NCBI RefSeq assembly: GCF_016718685.1
Contig: NZ_JADKCX010000145.1
Location: 1-44,738, forward strand
Length of the DNA: 44,738 nt
Direction of reading: 5' to 3'
Source of the DNA: Haliscomenobacter sp.
GTDB lineage: Bacteria; Bacteroidota; Bacteroidia; Chitinophagales; Saprospiraceae
In this document: one piece after another, positions 29,458-38,772 of the stretch
Layout: each line of letters begins with the position of its first letter
Position numbering within the stretch: the stretch's first letter is position 1
Position numbers and translations under genes: made by a program
Notes under the pieces: model-generated
Seen by the model: the letters and a program-made list of their open reading frames with translations, nothing else
The model's database searches: none
What the model was told of the DNA's origin: nothing

Positions 29458-30660
29458 TTAAGGGTACAAAAGATATTTCTTCCGCATCTCCTTGTAATTC
29501 GACAATCCCGGCTCCCAGCTCTTGCGGATTTCCTTCTCTTTTTTGCCCGCCATAATTTGTTCTTTGAACAGTTTGGTGCCCGCCAGTTTGTCAATATCTC
29601 CCATTTGTTTGCTTTGGCTGCGGTCAAAAAACTTGTTTTTGACGGGATAGGCTTTATACAGGTCCATCATCCAACGGATGTTGATGTGTCCTTTTTTGCG
29701 GTAAGCTTTCAGGTCGTATTCCCTTAAGTCCAAGCCGTAACAAACCTCATCTTTGTGCAATGGGTTTTCCGACATGCCCTGAATTCCTTTGGGCGTAAAG
29801 GTAAAATCGTATTTCCCCTTCAGCGCCGGGCTACCCAGCACTGTAAACGGCATATACGTACCCCGTCCCTGACTCACAATCGTGCCTTCAAACAGGCACA
29901 AGGAAGGATACAGCAGAATCGATTGTTGGGTATTCAGGTTGGGCGAAGGGGCTACGGGGAGGGTGTAGTCCATGTCGTGGGTGTAGTTCTTGAGGGGGAT
30001 GATCTTCAGTTTGCACTGTTGCTTGTTGGCAATCCAGCCTTCGCCGTTGATCATTTGGGCAAATTCACCGATGGTCATCCCGTGGGTGATCGGAATGGGA
30101 AACCTGCCGATGCCTGATTCCAGTTTCATGTCTAAAATGGGGCCGTCGACAAATCCGTTGGGATTCGGGCGGTCCAGAATGATCAGCTCCTTGCCCGCTT
30201 CTGCGCAAGACTGCATCGCGTCGCGCAGGGTATTGATGTAGGTGTAAAAGCGGCAACCCACGTCCTGTATGTCAAATATCAGCACGTCGATTTGCGCCAT
30301 TTCTTCGGGAGTGGGTCTGTTTTTTTTGCCGTACAGGGAAACAATCGGGATGCCCGTTTTTGGGTCGATCTCATCCGCTACCTTGTCGCCATTGCTCGCG
30401 TTGTTGCGGAATCCGTGCTCCGGGCCAAAGATGAGTTTGATTGCAACCCCCAGCGACTGCAAGCTGTCTACACTTAACTTGTTGCCGATGATGGAGGTTT
30501 GATTCACCAGCATGCCTACTTTTTTGCCCTGCAAATAGGGGAGGTAGGCTTCAATTTGTTCGGCGCCAGTGACGATGTCTCCCTCAACGGGTTTGGGGCT
30601 TTCTGAATGGAAGAAAGAAAATAGACAGAGGAGCAGGGTGGGTACCAGTAAGAGCTTCAT
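29458..30660 (-). CDS. namZ: DUF1343 family exo-beta-N-acetylmuramidase (NamZ-like)
   Basis: An intact 400-residue protein of family DUF1343 (GH171). Characterised members release N-acetylmuramic acid from the non-reducing end of peptidoglycan fragments. A signal peptide (MKLLLVPTLLLCLFSFF) implies export. Motifs are GKKVGMLVNQTSIIG, IFGPEHGFRNNASNGDKV, PIVSLYGKKNRPTPEEM, VLIFDIQDVGCRFYTYINTL, LDRPNPNG and PITHGMTIGEFAQMIN. SLCLFEGTIVSQGRGTYMPF follows. All are strongly conserved in the family, including the EHG and DIQDVG segments. It likely takes part in cell-wall recycling. Confidence 0.88.
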   Translation of the reverse strand: MKLLLVPTLLLCLFSFFHSESPKPVEGDIVTGAEQIEAYLPYLQGKKVGMLVNQTSIIGNKLSVDSLQSLGVAIKLIFGPEHGFRNNASNGDKVADEIDPKTGIPIVSLYGKKNRPTPEEMAQIDVLIFDIQDVGCRFYTYINTLRDAMQSCAEAGKELIILDRPNPNGFVDGPILDMKLESGIGRFPIPITHGMTIGEFAQMINGEGWIANKQQCKLKIIPLKNYTHDMDYTLPVAPSPNLNTQQSILLYPSLCLFEGTIVSQGRGTYMPFTVLGSPALKGKYDFTFTPKGIQGMSENPLHKDEVCYGLDLREYDLKAYRKKGHINIRWMMDLYKAYPVKNKFFDRSQSKQMGDIDKLAGTKLFKEQIMAGKKEKEIRKSWEPGLSNYKEMRKKYLLYP

Positions 30661-30821
30661 GGTCAGGTATGGTTAAATGTTTTTGGTCGAAGGATCAAAA
30701 GTTAAGAAATTTGCCAAAGTTTTTTTTTAAACGGGCCCAAAAACCCCGCCGGGGCCGTGGCTCCGGGGCCCTCGAGTAGGGCTACCGCTTTTAAAATGCA
30801 TCATCTACCCCAATGCTGTGA
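30661..30821. other. GC-rich palindromic intergenic segment
   Basis: Upstream of namZ there is a run of eight T's (about 30,720-30,728). A dense set of short palindromes follows at 30,731-30,773 (GGGCCC, CCCCGCCGGGG, GGCCGTGGCTCC, GGGGCCC). Nothing coding is recognisable. A similar CCCCGCC/GGGGCCC composition returns at 41,345-41,410, so this may be a degenerate intergenic repeat. Confidence 0.4.
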
Positions 30822-31114
30822 ATTGCACTACTCACCAAATGTCCCCAGTGCCAAACCTGGAACGAAAACCAGGACTATTGCAGCAATTGCAAGCACCTGC
30901 TGAGCCTGGACATCCAACGCGAGCAAGAACTCGATAAGCTGGAAAAAGAAGAACTACAACGCCCACTTACCCGATTCAGCAACTACCTCGCTCGATTAAA
31001 AAAATCAGATAGCCCGATTGATCGAATCAAGTATACGGTGCTGAATTCTGCCTGGCTGATGTTTCTGATTTTGTGACGATAATGATCGCGCTGGTTGCCT
31101 TGGCGCCAGGATAA
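30822..31114 (+). CDS. Small zinc-ribbon protein with C-terminal membrane segment, frameshifted
   Basis: A protein of about 95 residues that I do not recognise by name. It starts with a zinc ribbon, CPQCQTWNENQDYCSNCKHL (two CxxC pairs). A charged helix (REQELDKLEKEELQRPL) follows, then a hydrophobic tail. The frame stops after AWLMFLIL (31,075). With one T added to the TTTT run near 31,070 it would read FVTIMIALVALAPG and stop at TAA 31,112, so a homopolymer indel is very likely. The start is unclear: ATG 30813 is in frame but followed at once by a TGA, and a GTG at 30818 is in another frame. The protein may be a membrane-anchored zinc-binding regulator. Confidence 0.55.
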
Positions 31115-31122
31115 ACAAAGTC

Positions 31123-31512
31123 ATGATGCGTCGCTATCCTCTCGTGGTTGGGCTACTGGCTTGCTATCTGGTACACTTGTCCCTCAAGTTTGGACGCGTG
31201 CCAGTGCCCTGGTTTTTTAGCCACTATTTTGCGGATTTGCTGTGTATGCCACTGCTGCTGTCGCTTGTGGTCATCGGGATGCGGAACATCAAAAAAGACC
31301 CCAATTTGTACTTGCCCGGGCCGATGATTCTGGTGGCAGTGTTGTACGTAGGGGTTGTATTTGAGTATTGGCTACCCCACTATTGGCCACGTTATACTGC
31401 CGATGTTTTCGACCTGCTGATGTACGGAGTAGGGGGGCTGGGGTTCTATTTTTTTCAAGCCAGGTTATTGCTTGCGGTAGGCCAGGCATTTTGCCCACAA
31501 TCAAACAAATAA
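31123..31512 (+). CDS. Small multi-pass membrane protein
   Basis: A 129-residue protein with about four hydrophobic segments: residues 6-20, 36-52, 66-82 (ILVAVLYVGVVFEYWL) and 95-118. It starts MMRRYPLVVG and ends QAFCPQSNK. I recall similar short Bacteroidota proteins labelled 'magnesium citrate secondary transporter', but I see no motif that supports a transport function. The charged, aromatic segment EYWLPHYWPRY between helices 3 and 4 is notable. The next gene starts two bases after its stop, suggesting co-transcription. Confidence 0.65.
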   Translation: MMRRYPLVVGLLACYLVHLSLKFGRVPVPWFFSHYFADLLCMPLLLSLVVIGMRNIKKDPNLYLPGPMILVAVLYVGVVFEYWLPHYWPRYTADVFDLLMYGVGGLGFYFFQARLLLAVGQAFCPQSNK

Positions 31513-31513
31513 A

Positions 31514-32209
31514 ATGAAAGTCCTCATCGAAGACTACACCTATACAACCCAAGAAGAATTCACCCTGCTTACGGAATCAATTCAACGTGAAATGGATCAG
31601 GGTGTCCTTTTGAAATTCATTGATCCGTCTTGGAAAAAGCCCCTCCAAGAAGCGTGGAAAGGAACATACATTGCTATCGCTGAAAGAAAAATGTACGAGT
31701 TCGATGGAACCTACCATGTTTCATCAAAAGGTGAACACAATTTTAAAGGAAGCTGGAAAATAATGAGAACAGAAAAAGAAGGTACAGAACCTTCTATTTT
31801 CACCAGCCAGTATAGATTCGTGCGACAAGAACCGGGTGTTTTTGTTGACCTTACCTACGAAATCGAATTTTTACCCCGAGAAAAAACTGCAATTACGGTG
31901 GATTGGAGCCTTGCCAATGCAAATGGCACAGATCATTCAAGGCTGATCCAATCTACAGTAGAATTTGGTATCGTTTCCGCCTTTGAAGATTGTAGCCCAA
32001 AGCCTGGAAAATATGCCATCAAGGTCAAAAACTTGCGGTACCATCCCATCGATACCAGCTTTAGCCTCATTGAATATGCCGCCAATAGAAATTTTAAACG
32101 CGCGATTTTTGTTGAACATGAGGATGGAAATCCAACAATTGAAAAGGGAATGATGAGTAGAAAATTCAGGGCGACTCAGACGATTTCTAGGTTCAACAAT
32201 GAAGGCTGA
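31514..32209 (+). CDS. Uncharacterised protein with an EF-G domain-IV-like C-terminal half
   Basis: A 231-residue soluble protein with no signal peptide or membrane helix. I do not know the family. The segment at residues 149-195 (QSTVEFGIVSAFEDC, then KYAIKVKNLRYHPIDTSFSL and IEYAANRNFKRAI) resembles the end of EF-G domain IV by eye. There a strand with IKV..L..G.YH.VDSS is followed by a helix rich in A and F. The N-terminal half (YTYTTQEEFTLLTESIQREM; FKGSWKIMRTEKEG) has no clear relation. No GTPase motif is present. It may be a translation-related paralogue of EF-G, but this rests on pattern similarity only. It lies two bases after the membrane-protein gene. Confidence 0.6.
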   Translation: MKVLIEDYTYTTQEEFTLLTESIQREMDQGVLLKFIDPSWKKPLQEAWKGTYIAIAERKMYEFDGTYHVSSKGEHNFKGSWKIMRTEKEGTEPSIFTSQYRFVRQEPGVFVDLTYEIEFLPREKTAITVDWSLANANGTDHSRLIQSTVEFGIVSAFEDCSPKPGKYAIKVKNLRYHPIDTSFSLIEYAANRNFKRAIFVEHEDGNPTIEKGMMSRKFRATQTISRFNNEG

Positions 32210-32576
32210 AATTTAACACTCTTCTTTCGTTCATGGGTGGACCATGAGCATTGGTGAGACTTCAACAATAGATTATTGGTGATTTGTTCGGTTTTGGAGA
32301 ATAAGAATATAAAAGGGTATGTTGAGTTTTATGGGCGACACATCACACCCAAACCCCAAACACCTCCTTATCCCCAACCCTCATCCATTCCTGCCGCTAG
32401 GATTTCTCCTTCTTGTGCTCAAAAATGAGCAAAACCCCTGTTTTCAGGTGCTCCTGATCCAGGTAATCATTCAATTGAGCCTGACTATAAAAGGTATGGC
32501 ACCCCCAAAGGACATGCCTCCTGAAATGCCACACCTTAAACAAAACGCTAAAAAACAAAACAGACGCAAAAAAAAA
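32210..32576. other. 367-bp non-coding gap with a short inverted repeat
   Basis: I see no convincing gene between 31514-32209 (+) and susD (-). An 11-bp inverted repeat with one mismatch (AAGGTATGGCA at 32491-32501 and TGCCACACCTT at 32527-32537) has a 25-base loop. It could terminate one of the convergent transcripts, but no T-run follows on either strand. The remainder is A-rich. Confidence 0.35.
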
Positions 32577-34397
32577 TCAATATCCAGGATTCTGCGGGAA
32601 CTTAGGTCCTTCAACCACCCTGTCTATTTGTGCCTGAGGAATTGGGCGCAACATGTGGAAGTCCTTGATGTTCGCCCCCGCATCAGGATTCCAGTCTTTC
32701 ACCCTGCGCACCAAGGAACGAGTCCGCACCAAATCGTGCCATCTTTGCCATTCGCCGTAAAACTCACGGGTACGTTCATCCAGAATGAAATCCAGCGTAA
32801 CATCGGCTTCGGTGATTTCCATGGCCGTTGCCGCAGCCGCATTTTGATCGGCAGTGTTGCTTGGGCGGAAAGCCGCTCTCCTTCTGATGGCATTGAGCAA
32901 ATCTTTGGCGGCTGTAGCTTGACCAGCTTTGAACGCTGCTTCCGCTCCGGTCAGGTACACATCCGCAAAGCGGTAAATCACCACGGGTCTTGAGGATGGA
33001 TCGTTGAAGTTCGCACCACGGCTGGGGTCCATAAACTTCTTCACCGCAGGGAAATAGGTATTGTTCCAAAGGCTGGGTGGAATGACCGTCCCTTTGAAGG
33101 GTCTGCTGCCCACAAACTGTGGAGCGCCCGGCACTTCATAATCAGGCATCCAAATGGCCGTATCTACATTTGCGCGCAGGGTATACGTAGGAATGCCCCG
33201 GCTGTTGTTGGCGGCATTTTGAGCGTTGGTTGTCTCCTTGTTCGCAATCCAGACCGTATAAAAAGTGTTTTCAAAGCGGGAGTCAACCGTACGGTTGACA
33301 AAGGCCTGATCCAGGAAATAACTTTTCCCGGCATTGGGACCAGAGGGCCATTTGTAGCTATTCGGGCGAATCCGAATGTAGGGACGACCATAATAAGAGT
33401 CCCGAATCATCGTGGCAGTACCATTATTGGCCAAGTTACCCGAAGCATTTTTAAAAGAGTTGATGCCAAGATTGGGGTAATTCCAGTTGGTAAACCAGGG
33501 GGTAAGGTTTTGCGCTGCACCACCAGAGGCGCCACCACCTACGGTATAGTAACCGTATTTGGGGTCTTTGGAGTGATCACTCACAAACATGGTTTCTTTG
33601 CCGTAATCGTTGGCAGGAACAAAAGCATCACCATAGTTTGCCCAAAGATCGAGGCCGTAAGTCGCTTTTTTGGCAATGATATCCGCGCAGATGGTAGATG
33701 CTTGTACAAAATCTGCCTGGTTATTGGTCAACCAGCCCCTGGTCAAATAAGCCTTGGCCAGTACCAGTTGGGCTACGGGTTTGCAAGCGGCTTTATCAAT
33801 AAAAGGTGCAGTGGGTTTGTCGGGCAAATCCGTCGCAGCCTCGGTCAAGTCTTTAATGACTTGCGCGTATACCTCTGCTGCGGGCTGCCGGGAAGCGGCC
33901 TGCGAAGGCACCGTAATGAACTTGGTATTTAAAGGCACGTCTCCAAAGGTTTGCACCAGATAAAAGTACCAGAAGCCCCGCAAAAATTTAGCTTGAGCCA
34001 GGTATTGCTTGCGGGTAGCGTCGGGAAGGTCGATGGTTTGGCCGTATTCAAGTACTCCGTTCAGCGTATTGATATCGGTGTAAGCGATATTCCAGGCGGC
34101 GCCAAAGTTGGTGCCGTTGAGCCCGTTGTAATTGTGCAATTGGATCCCACTGGCACTGGCTCCAGCCAAATGCTCATCTGTTCCGGCCAACATTTCATTG
34201 GTAAAACCTTCTGTTCCCCAGGCTGAGCGAATGTCGTTGTACACCCCCGCAATGCCACCCAATACACCGGAAGGGCTATTGAAAAAGGAGGGTACGATGG
34301 CTGCCCGAGGGTTCTCTTCCAGGATTCCCTGACAACCATTGTTGATGAATGCACACAGTACCAGTACCGCTGGTAAAAGTTTATATTTTAGTTTCAT
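32577..34397 (-). CDS. SusD/RagB-family outer-membrane nutrient-binding lipoprotein
   Basis: An intact 606-residue SusD-like protein. The N-terminus MKLKYKLLPAVLVLCAFINNGC gives a lipoprotein signal with Cys22 as the lipidated residue. Family features include NTLNGVLEYG, KFLRGFWYFYLVQTFGDVPL, the TPR-like helix region VYAQVIKDLTEAATDL, and a C-terminus with DFILDERTREFYGEWQRWHD and ADVYLTGAEAAFKAGQ. SusD proteins sit on the cell surface and cap the paired SusC channel, capturing glycans or other oligomers. The gene begins 19 bases downstream of susC on the same strand. No glycoside hydrolase accompanies the pair here, so the substrate is unknown. Confidence 0.93.
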   Translation of the reverse strand: MKLKYKLLPAVLVLCAFINNGCQGILEENPRAAIVPSFFNSPSGVLGGIAGVYNDIRSAWGTEGFTNEMLAGTDEHLAGASASGIQLHNYNGLNGTNFGAAWNIAYTDINTLNGVLEYGQTIDLPDATRKQYLAQAKFLRGFWYFYLVQTFGDVPLNTKFITVPSQAASRQPAAEVYAQVIKDLTEAATDLPDKPTAPFIDKAACKPVAQLVLAKAYLTRGWLTNNQADFVQASTICADIIAKKATYGLDLWANYGDAFVPANDYGKETMFVSDHSKDPKYGYYTVGGGASGGAAQNLTPWFTNWNYPNLGINSFKNASGNLANNGTATMIRDSYYGRPYIRIRPNSYKWPSGPNAGKSYFLDQAFVNRTVDSRFENTFYTVWIANKETTNAQNAANNSRGIPTYTLRANVDTAIWMPDYEVPGAPQFVGSRPFKGTVIPPSLWNNTYFPAVKKFMDPSRGANFNDPSSRPVVIYRFADVYLTGAEAAFKAGQATAAKDLLNAIRRRAAFRPSNTADQNAAAATAMEITEADVTLDFILDERTREFYGEWQRWHDLVRTRSLVRRVKDWNPDAGANIKDFHMLRPIPQAQIDRVVEGPKFPQNPGY

Positions 34398-34415
34398 GTC
34401 AATTCGTTTTTGAGT

Positions 34416-37400
34416 TTAAAATTTCAAATTCAGGCCAAATGTAAACTGTCTGAACGCTGGGTTATTCAGGTTCACACTAATTTGGCGTGCTGGAGCACCT
34501 ACATCACCAGCACCCGTTGGAGCGACCCCTCCACCATAACCATTGCCCTCCGGATCAGGACCAAAACCTGCATCCACAAATGGGGAGTAGATCACGAATG
34601 GGTTGGTTGCGTTCAGGTAAACTCTTGCGGAAGCGAGCCCCATTTTACTCATCAAGCTGCTGGGTAGTTGATACCCGAAATTGATGCTGCGGCACTTGAT
34701 GAACGACCCGTCCTGGTAGCCCAGGGTAGACCCAAACAACAAACGGTCGGTACCTGCATCTGGCGCAGGGAAAGCATTGGTCGGATTGGTCCGCGTCCAG
34801 TAGTCCACTTTGAGCTGGTTGACCCGGCTTTGGTTGAAGAAGGGGAATCCGTTTCCACCCCCATCGGCAGTAAGGTGGGGTGCCAATACTTGCATACCCA
34901 TTCTGGCATAGATCACGATCGAAAGGTCAAAGCCCTTGTAACTGAATCGATTGGTGAGGCCACCTTCCCATTGCGGTTGGAAATTGCCCAGGATTTGGCG
35001 GTCGTTGGCGTCGATCTTGCCATCTCCGTTGGCATCTTCTATGCGAATCTGGCCAGGATATTGTACCGGAGCGGTTTGTTTTTTGATCTGCTCGTTGATG
35101 GAGTCTTGCAATTGCCAAATACCGACCTTTTTGTAGTCGTAAATCACGGTCAGCGGTTGACCTACAAACCAGCCTGCTCCTTTGTTTTCCAATTCGGCAG
35201 GGGTAGTCAATTGGGTGATTTTCTCGCGGTTGAAGAAGAAAATCCAATCGGTACTCCAGTTAAATCCATTGGTTTTTTGAATATTCTGGGTCGTGATCAT
35301 CACTTCCAAGCTTTGCCTTCGGTTCTACCCAGGTTTTGCAGGGTGGAAGAGGCGCCATTACTGGCTGGTAGCGGAACCGAGAACAAAATGTCTTTCGTTT
35401 TTTGATGGTAATAATCGACACTACCGGTGATGCGGTCATTGAACAAGCCAAATTCCAAACCCAAATCAATCTGGTCGGTAGATTGCCAGCTTAGCGTTGA
35501 ACTAGGCAAGCTGGTCACCAGGTAAGCGAGTTGTTGGCCAGCTGTGCTTTGCCCAAAATTGTAATACCCTGCACTCAAACCACCCAAGGTAGCGTAAGCT
35601 CCTACGTTGCGGTTGCCGGAGATTCCCCAGCCCCCTCTGATTTTGAGGTTGGAGATCGCTTTTATATTTTTCATAAAACCTTCCTCCGTCACGGTCCAGC
35701 CCAAGCCCACAGCTGGGTAGTTGAAATACTGAAAGCCTGGAGACAGTGTAGAAGAACCATCGCGGCGGAAAGTAAGGGTCGCCAGGTACTTACTGGCAAA
35801 ACTATAGTTCACACGGCCCATAAACGACAACAAGCCCGTTTCGGAGAATGAACCCGTAGCAGTTGGTTGCCCGGCAGCCAAGGCGAAGTTGGCATTGGCA
35901 ATGTAATCCGCGGGAATACCCGTTACGTTAAACTGACTCCGCTGGTTGTGGTCTTTGGTTACTTCAAACAAGCCCGTAATGCCCAGTTTGTGTTTTTTGG
36001 CAAACACTTTATCGTAGTACAACAGGTGCTGGAAGTTGTACGACCAAGCTTCGCTGTTGTTCACTTCGGCGTTGGAAGAAGACTGTACCACCGACGTATT
36101 GACATAAGTCAAAGGCCCAGAGTACCCATTGCCATTGTCCTGTCTGAAATCCAGACCCGCATTGAAGCGGTAGCGCAATCCTTCCACAATTTTTAGTTCC
36201 GCATACAAACTGTTGAAGGTTCTGATCCGCCGGTTGTTCGCCAACAAGGAGTTGGCTTTGGTGATCAGCGTGAGGGGGCTAACCGCTGCCGCATCAATCG
36301 AACCAATGGCCGGATTGAGGTTTACTGTACCATCTGCATTGTAAGGTGAAGCCAGTGGGGTTAAACGTACCAAACCACTGGGCACACCACCACCACCTAC
36401 CGTATTCGAGTACGTCAGGGTATTCATGGTGTTGAGTCCGATTTTCAAGCTCTTGCTGATCCGGTGGTCAATGGTCGTACGCAGCGAAAAACGTTCAAAA
36501 TTCTGATTGGGAATTACCCCTTCTTCCAGGAAATAACCGCCACTCAAACCGTATTGGGTGCTTTCACTTCCACCACTTACACTCAACAAGTGGCTGGAGT
36601 TGGAACCTGTGCGGTAAATCAAATCTTGCCAATCGGTGGATACGCCCGCCGCCAAGGCATCCTTTTCTTGCTGGGTGAGCAAGTAGGATGAAGTTCCGTT
36701 GCTGCTAGGCCAGCTGGAACGGTTGTACGCGGCAGCATCGGTTTTGAATTGGGCATATTCCGCCCCGTTCATGACGTTGTACTTGGACATGATGTTGGTC
36801 AAACCGTGGAACCCGTCATAGGTAATCACGGCTTTGCCCGTTTTTCCCCGACGAGTGGTCACCAGGATGACCCCGCCTGCCCCACGCGAACCATAAATGG
36901 CCGTGGCAGAAGCGTCTTTCAAAATATCGAGGCTGGTAATGTCTTCAGGGTTCAAATCGTTGATACTACCGCCGTAAGGAATCCCATCCACTACAATTAA
37001 TGGGCCATCTAAAGCATCACTTGAACCACTATTGGTGGTCAACGTGCGGTTGCCCCGAATCCGGATTTGGCCAGCAGCACCCGGAGTAGAGCTATTGTTC
37101 ACAATCGATACCCCGGCAGTACGACCTTTTAATTGAGCAATAATATTGGGCGCGGGTACCTCTTTAAGTACTTCAGACTTAATTTTAGTCACAGCTCCCG
37201 TTACGTCTTTTGCTTCTTGGGTACCGTACCCCACTACGACCACTTCACTCAACACCGCAGTGTTGACTTCCATGACTAGATTCAAATTCGTCTGGCCATT
37301 GAGCACAATGGTCTGTTCATTGTACCCGGTGTAACTGAACTTTAAGGTACCATTGGTGGGTGCACTAATGGAAAATTTCCCATCAATGTCGGTAATGGTT

Positions 37401-37591
37401 CCTCTGCTTGTACCTACCAGTAGAATGCTTACGCCAGTGAGTGGCTCATTCCCATCTTTTGAGATAACCGTTCCTTGAACCGTTACATCTTGAGCCTGGG
37501 CAAAACTAACGAAGCTTACGAAAATCAGCATCAGTACGCTGAATCTCCTCAGGCAAGTTAGTCCTGGAAATGTGTTTTGTTTGTTTCGCAT
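34416..37591 (-). CDS. SusC/RagA-family TonB-linked outer-membrane channel, one frameshift
   Basis: This is a TonB-dependent transporter of about 1058 residues. I use the ATG at 37591 (MRNKQNTFPGLTCLRRFSVL), which begins the signal peptide; a longer upstream extension has no support. After the signal ending AQAQDVTVQG lies a carboxypeptidase-regulatory-like domain (NEPLTGVSILLVGTSRGTI). The plug domain VVVVGYGTQEAKDVTGAV, RIRGNRTL, VDGIPYGG and DASATAIYGSRGAGGVILVT follows. The barrel continues to KLGLNLKF-like residues at the C-terminus. The frame breaks near 35,305, where AAAGCTTGG seems to lack one G. Protein similarity continues as EVMITTQNIQKTNGFNWSTD. It forms the channel with the downstream susD product. 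Confidence 0.9.
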
Positions 37592-37637
37592 TGTTTGTTT
37601 GTTTAAATAATAAATCACAAAATATTCGTCGGCAAAT

Positions 37638-37646
37638 GCGAAGATA
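37638..37646 (-). promoter_or_regulatory. Possible -7 promoter box of susC
   Basis: On the - strand TATCTTCGC resembles the Bacteroidota -7 box TAnnTTTGC with one mismatch. It lies 46 bases upstream of the susC ATG. The operator-like palindrome at 37,664-37,679 falls 17 bases further upstream, over the expected -33 region. Confidence 0.4.
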
Positions 37647-37663
37647 GAGATCATCTTTCATCT

Positions 37664-37679
37664 ATGAAACCGATTACAT
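37664..37679. promoter_or_regulatory. LacI-like operator half of a pair upstream of susC
   Basis: ATGAAACCGATTACAT is a near-palindrome centred on the CG step (ATG, AA, CG, TT, CAT match across the centre). This form resembles LacI/GalR-family operators. It overlaps the likely -33 region of the susC promoter, a position suited to repression. A related site lies at 37,946-37,960. No regulator gene is visible in the window. Confidence 0.45.
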
Positions 37680-37945
37680 AATTTTTTTTGTCTGAACTAC
37701 AATTATTTTACTAACGCCAACCTGGCTCATGGCAGCATCAGGATTCCAGTTTGGCCCGATTCCTTGTTAAATGGAACTATAATAAATGATTATAAATTGT
37801 AAATAAACCGATCAAATGGCTATTGCTTCCATTGGTAGCTGTATTAGGGTATACAAATCAAAATTTACAGCGCAGAGAAATGATTGCACAATTTCCATTT
37901 CAAACCCCTGTTGGCTAGAATTTGAGCATAAAAGTAGGGTATTGG

Positions 37946-37960
37946 AGAAATCGGTTACAT
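37946..37960. promoter_or_regulatory. Second LacI-like operator site in the susC upstream region
   Basis: AGAAATCGGTTACAT shares the ATCGGTTACAT core with the reverse complement of the site at 37,664-37,679 (ATGTAATCGGTTTCAT), about 280 bases away. Two such sites in a roughly 500-bp space could allow looping. The rest of 37,680-38,091 shows no gene I trust; a 64-codon open frame at 37,816-38,010 has no gene-like character. Confidence 0.35.
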
Positions 37961-38091
37961 TTTTGTCTAAAAAACATAGGGCTTTTGCACCTGACTTTGT
38001 CTGGGTGTAAGCTTATCTTTAGAAAAACAGATGAATAGCGGTCCAGTACTGATTATGGGGGTTTCGAATCATTTCAATAAACTACGCTCAT

Positions 38092-38772
38092 TCACCGCAA
38101 CCCCAAGCGCTCAATCCGATCACCCAGCACGAAACGTTTCATTTCCGCATCCAATTCCTGAAAATCGGCCTTTTCTACCCGCTTTACAAATGCGCCATCA
38201 CGCAATAGGTGAATTTCATCACAGGTATCGTTCAAAGTAGAAAAAATGTGGGAAGAAATGACGATGGTTTTGTGCAAAGCCACGAGCTCCTGAATAATCG
38301 CCGTAATGATCATATTGCTTTGGATGTCAACGCCATTGAAGGGTTCATCCAGGATGAAAAAATCGTTGTTTTGCAGCAAAATTCCGGTGAGTGCCAACTT
38401 CTTTTTCATGCCAGTGGAGTACGTCTCTGCGTACTGGTCTAGAGGTAGTTCAAAGATGTTTTTCGCCTGGAAGTTGGTCATCTTGACGTTGCGTGCATTG
38501 CAGAGCAGTTGCAAGTATTCACTTCCGGTAATTTTGGGCATGAAATAGGGATTGGTGGGTAAAAAACCAGCTGATTTTTTCAAAATGGGGTACCCGCTGC
38601 TGATCGATCCGGTACCCGTTTCCAATCCGGCAATACATTTGAACAGGGTCGTTTTGCCTGCTCCGTTCTCGCCCACAATACCGTAAACTTTTCCACTAGA
38701 GAGGCTCAGGTTGACATTTTTCAAGACCTGTTTTTGTCCGTAGGATTTTGATAAGTTTTCAATTTCGATCAT
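38092..38772 (-). CDS. ABC transporter ATP-binding protein
   Basis: An intact 226-residue ABC ATPase. Walker A is GENGAGKTT at residues 34-42. The signature motif is degenerate but placed correctly (TYSTGMKKKLALTG), followed by Walker B FFILDEPFNGVD and the H-loop IVISSHIFSTL. The size and the TGMKKK signature are typical of ABC-2-type exporters with a separate permease. The gene overlaps the permease gene by four bases, so they form one unit. The substrate is not evident. Confidence 0.9.
   Translation of the reverse strand: MIEIENLSKSYGQKQVLKNVNLSLSSGKVYGIVGENGAGKTTLFKCIAGLETGTGSISSGYPILKKSAGFLPTNPYFMPKITGSEYLQLLCNARNVKMTNFQAKNIFELPLDQYAETYSTGMKKKLALTGILLQNNDFFILDEPFNGVDIQSNMIITAIIQELVALHKTIVISSHIFSTLNDTCDEIHLLRDGAFVKRVEKADFQELDAEMKRFVLGDRIERLGLR

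Noticed and set aside
33219..33932. Long open frame on the + strand (237 codons) inside susD
   Set aside because: It lies antisense to a confident SusD gene and has no family-like motif; it arises from the codon pattern of the opposite strand.
34668..35405. 245-codon + strand frame opposite susC
   Set aside because: Antisense to conserved TonB-receptor sequence, with no independent gene features.
37816..38010. 64-codon open frame upstream of susC
   Set aside because: No ribosome site, conserved pattern or domain; it lies in a probable regulatory region.
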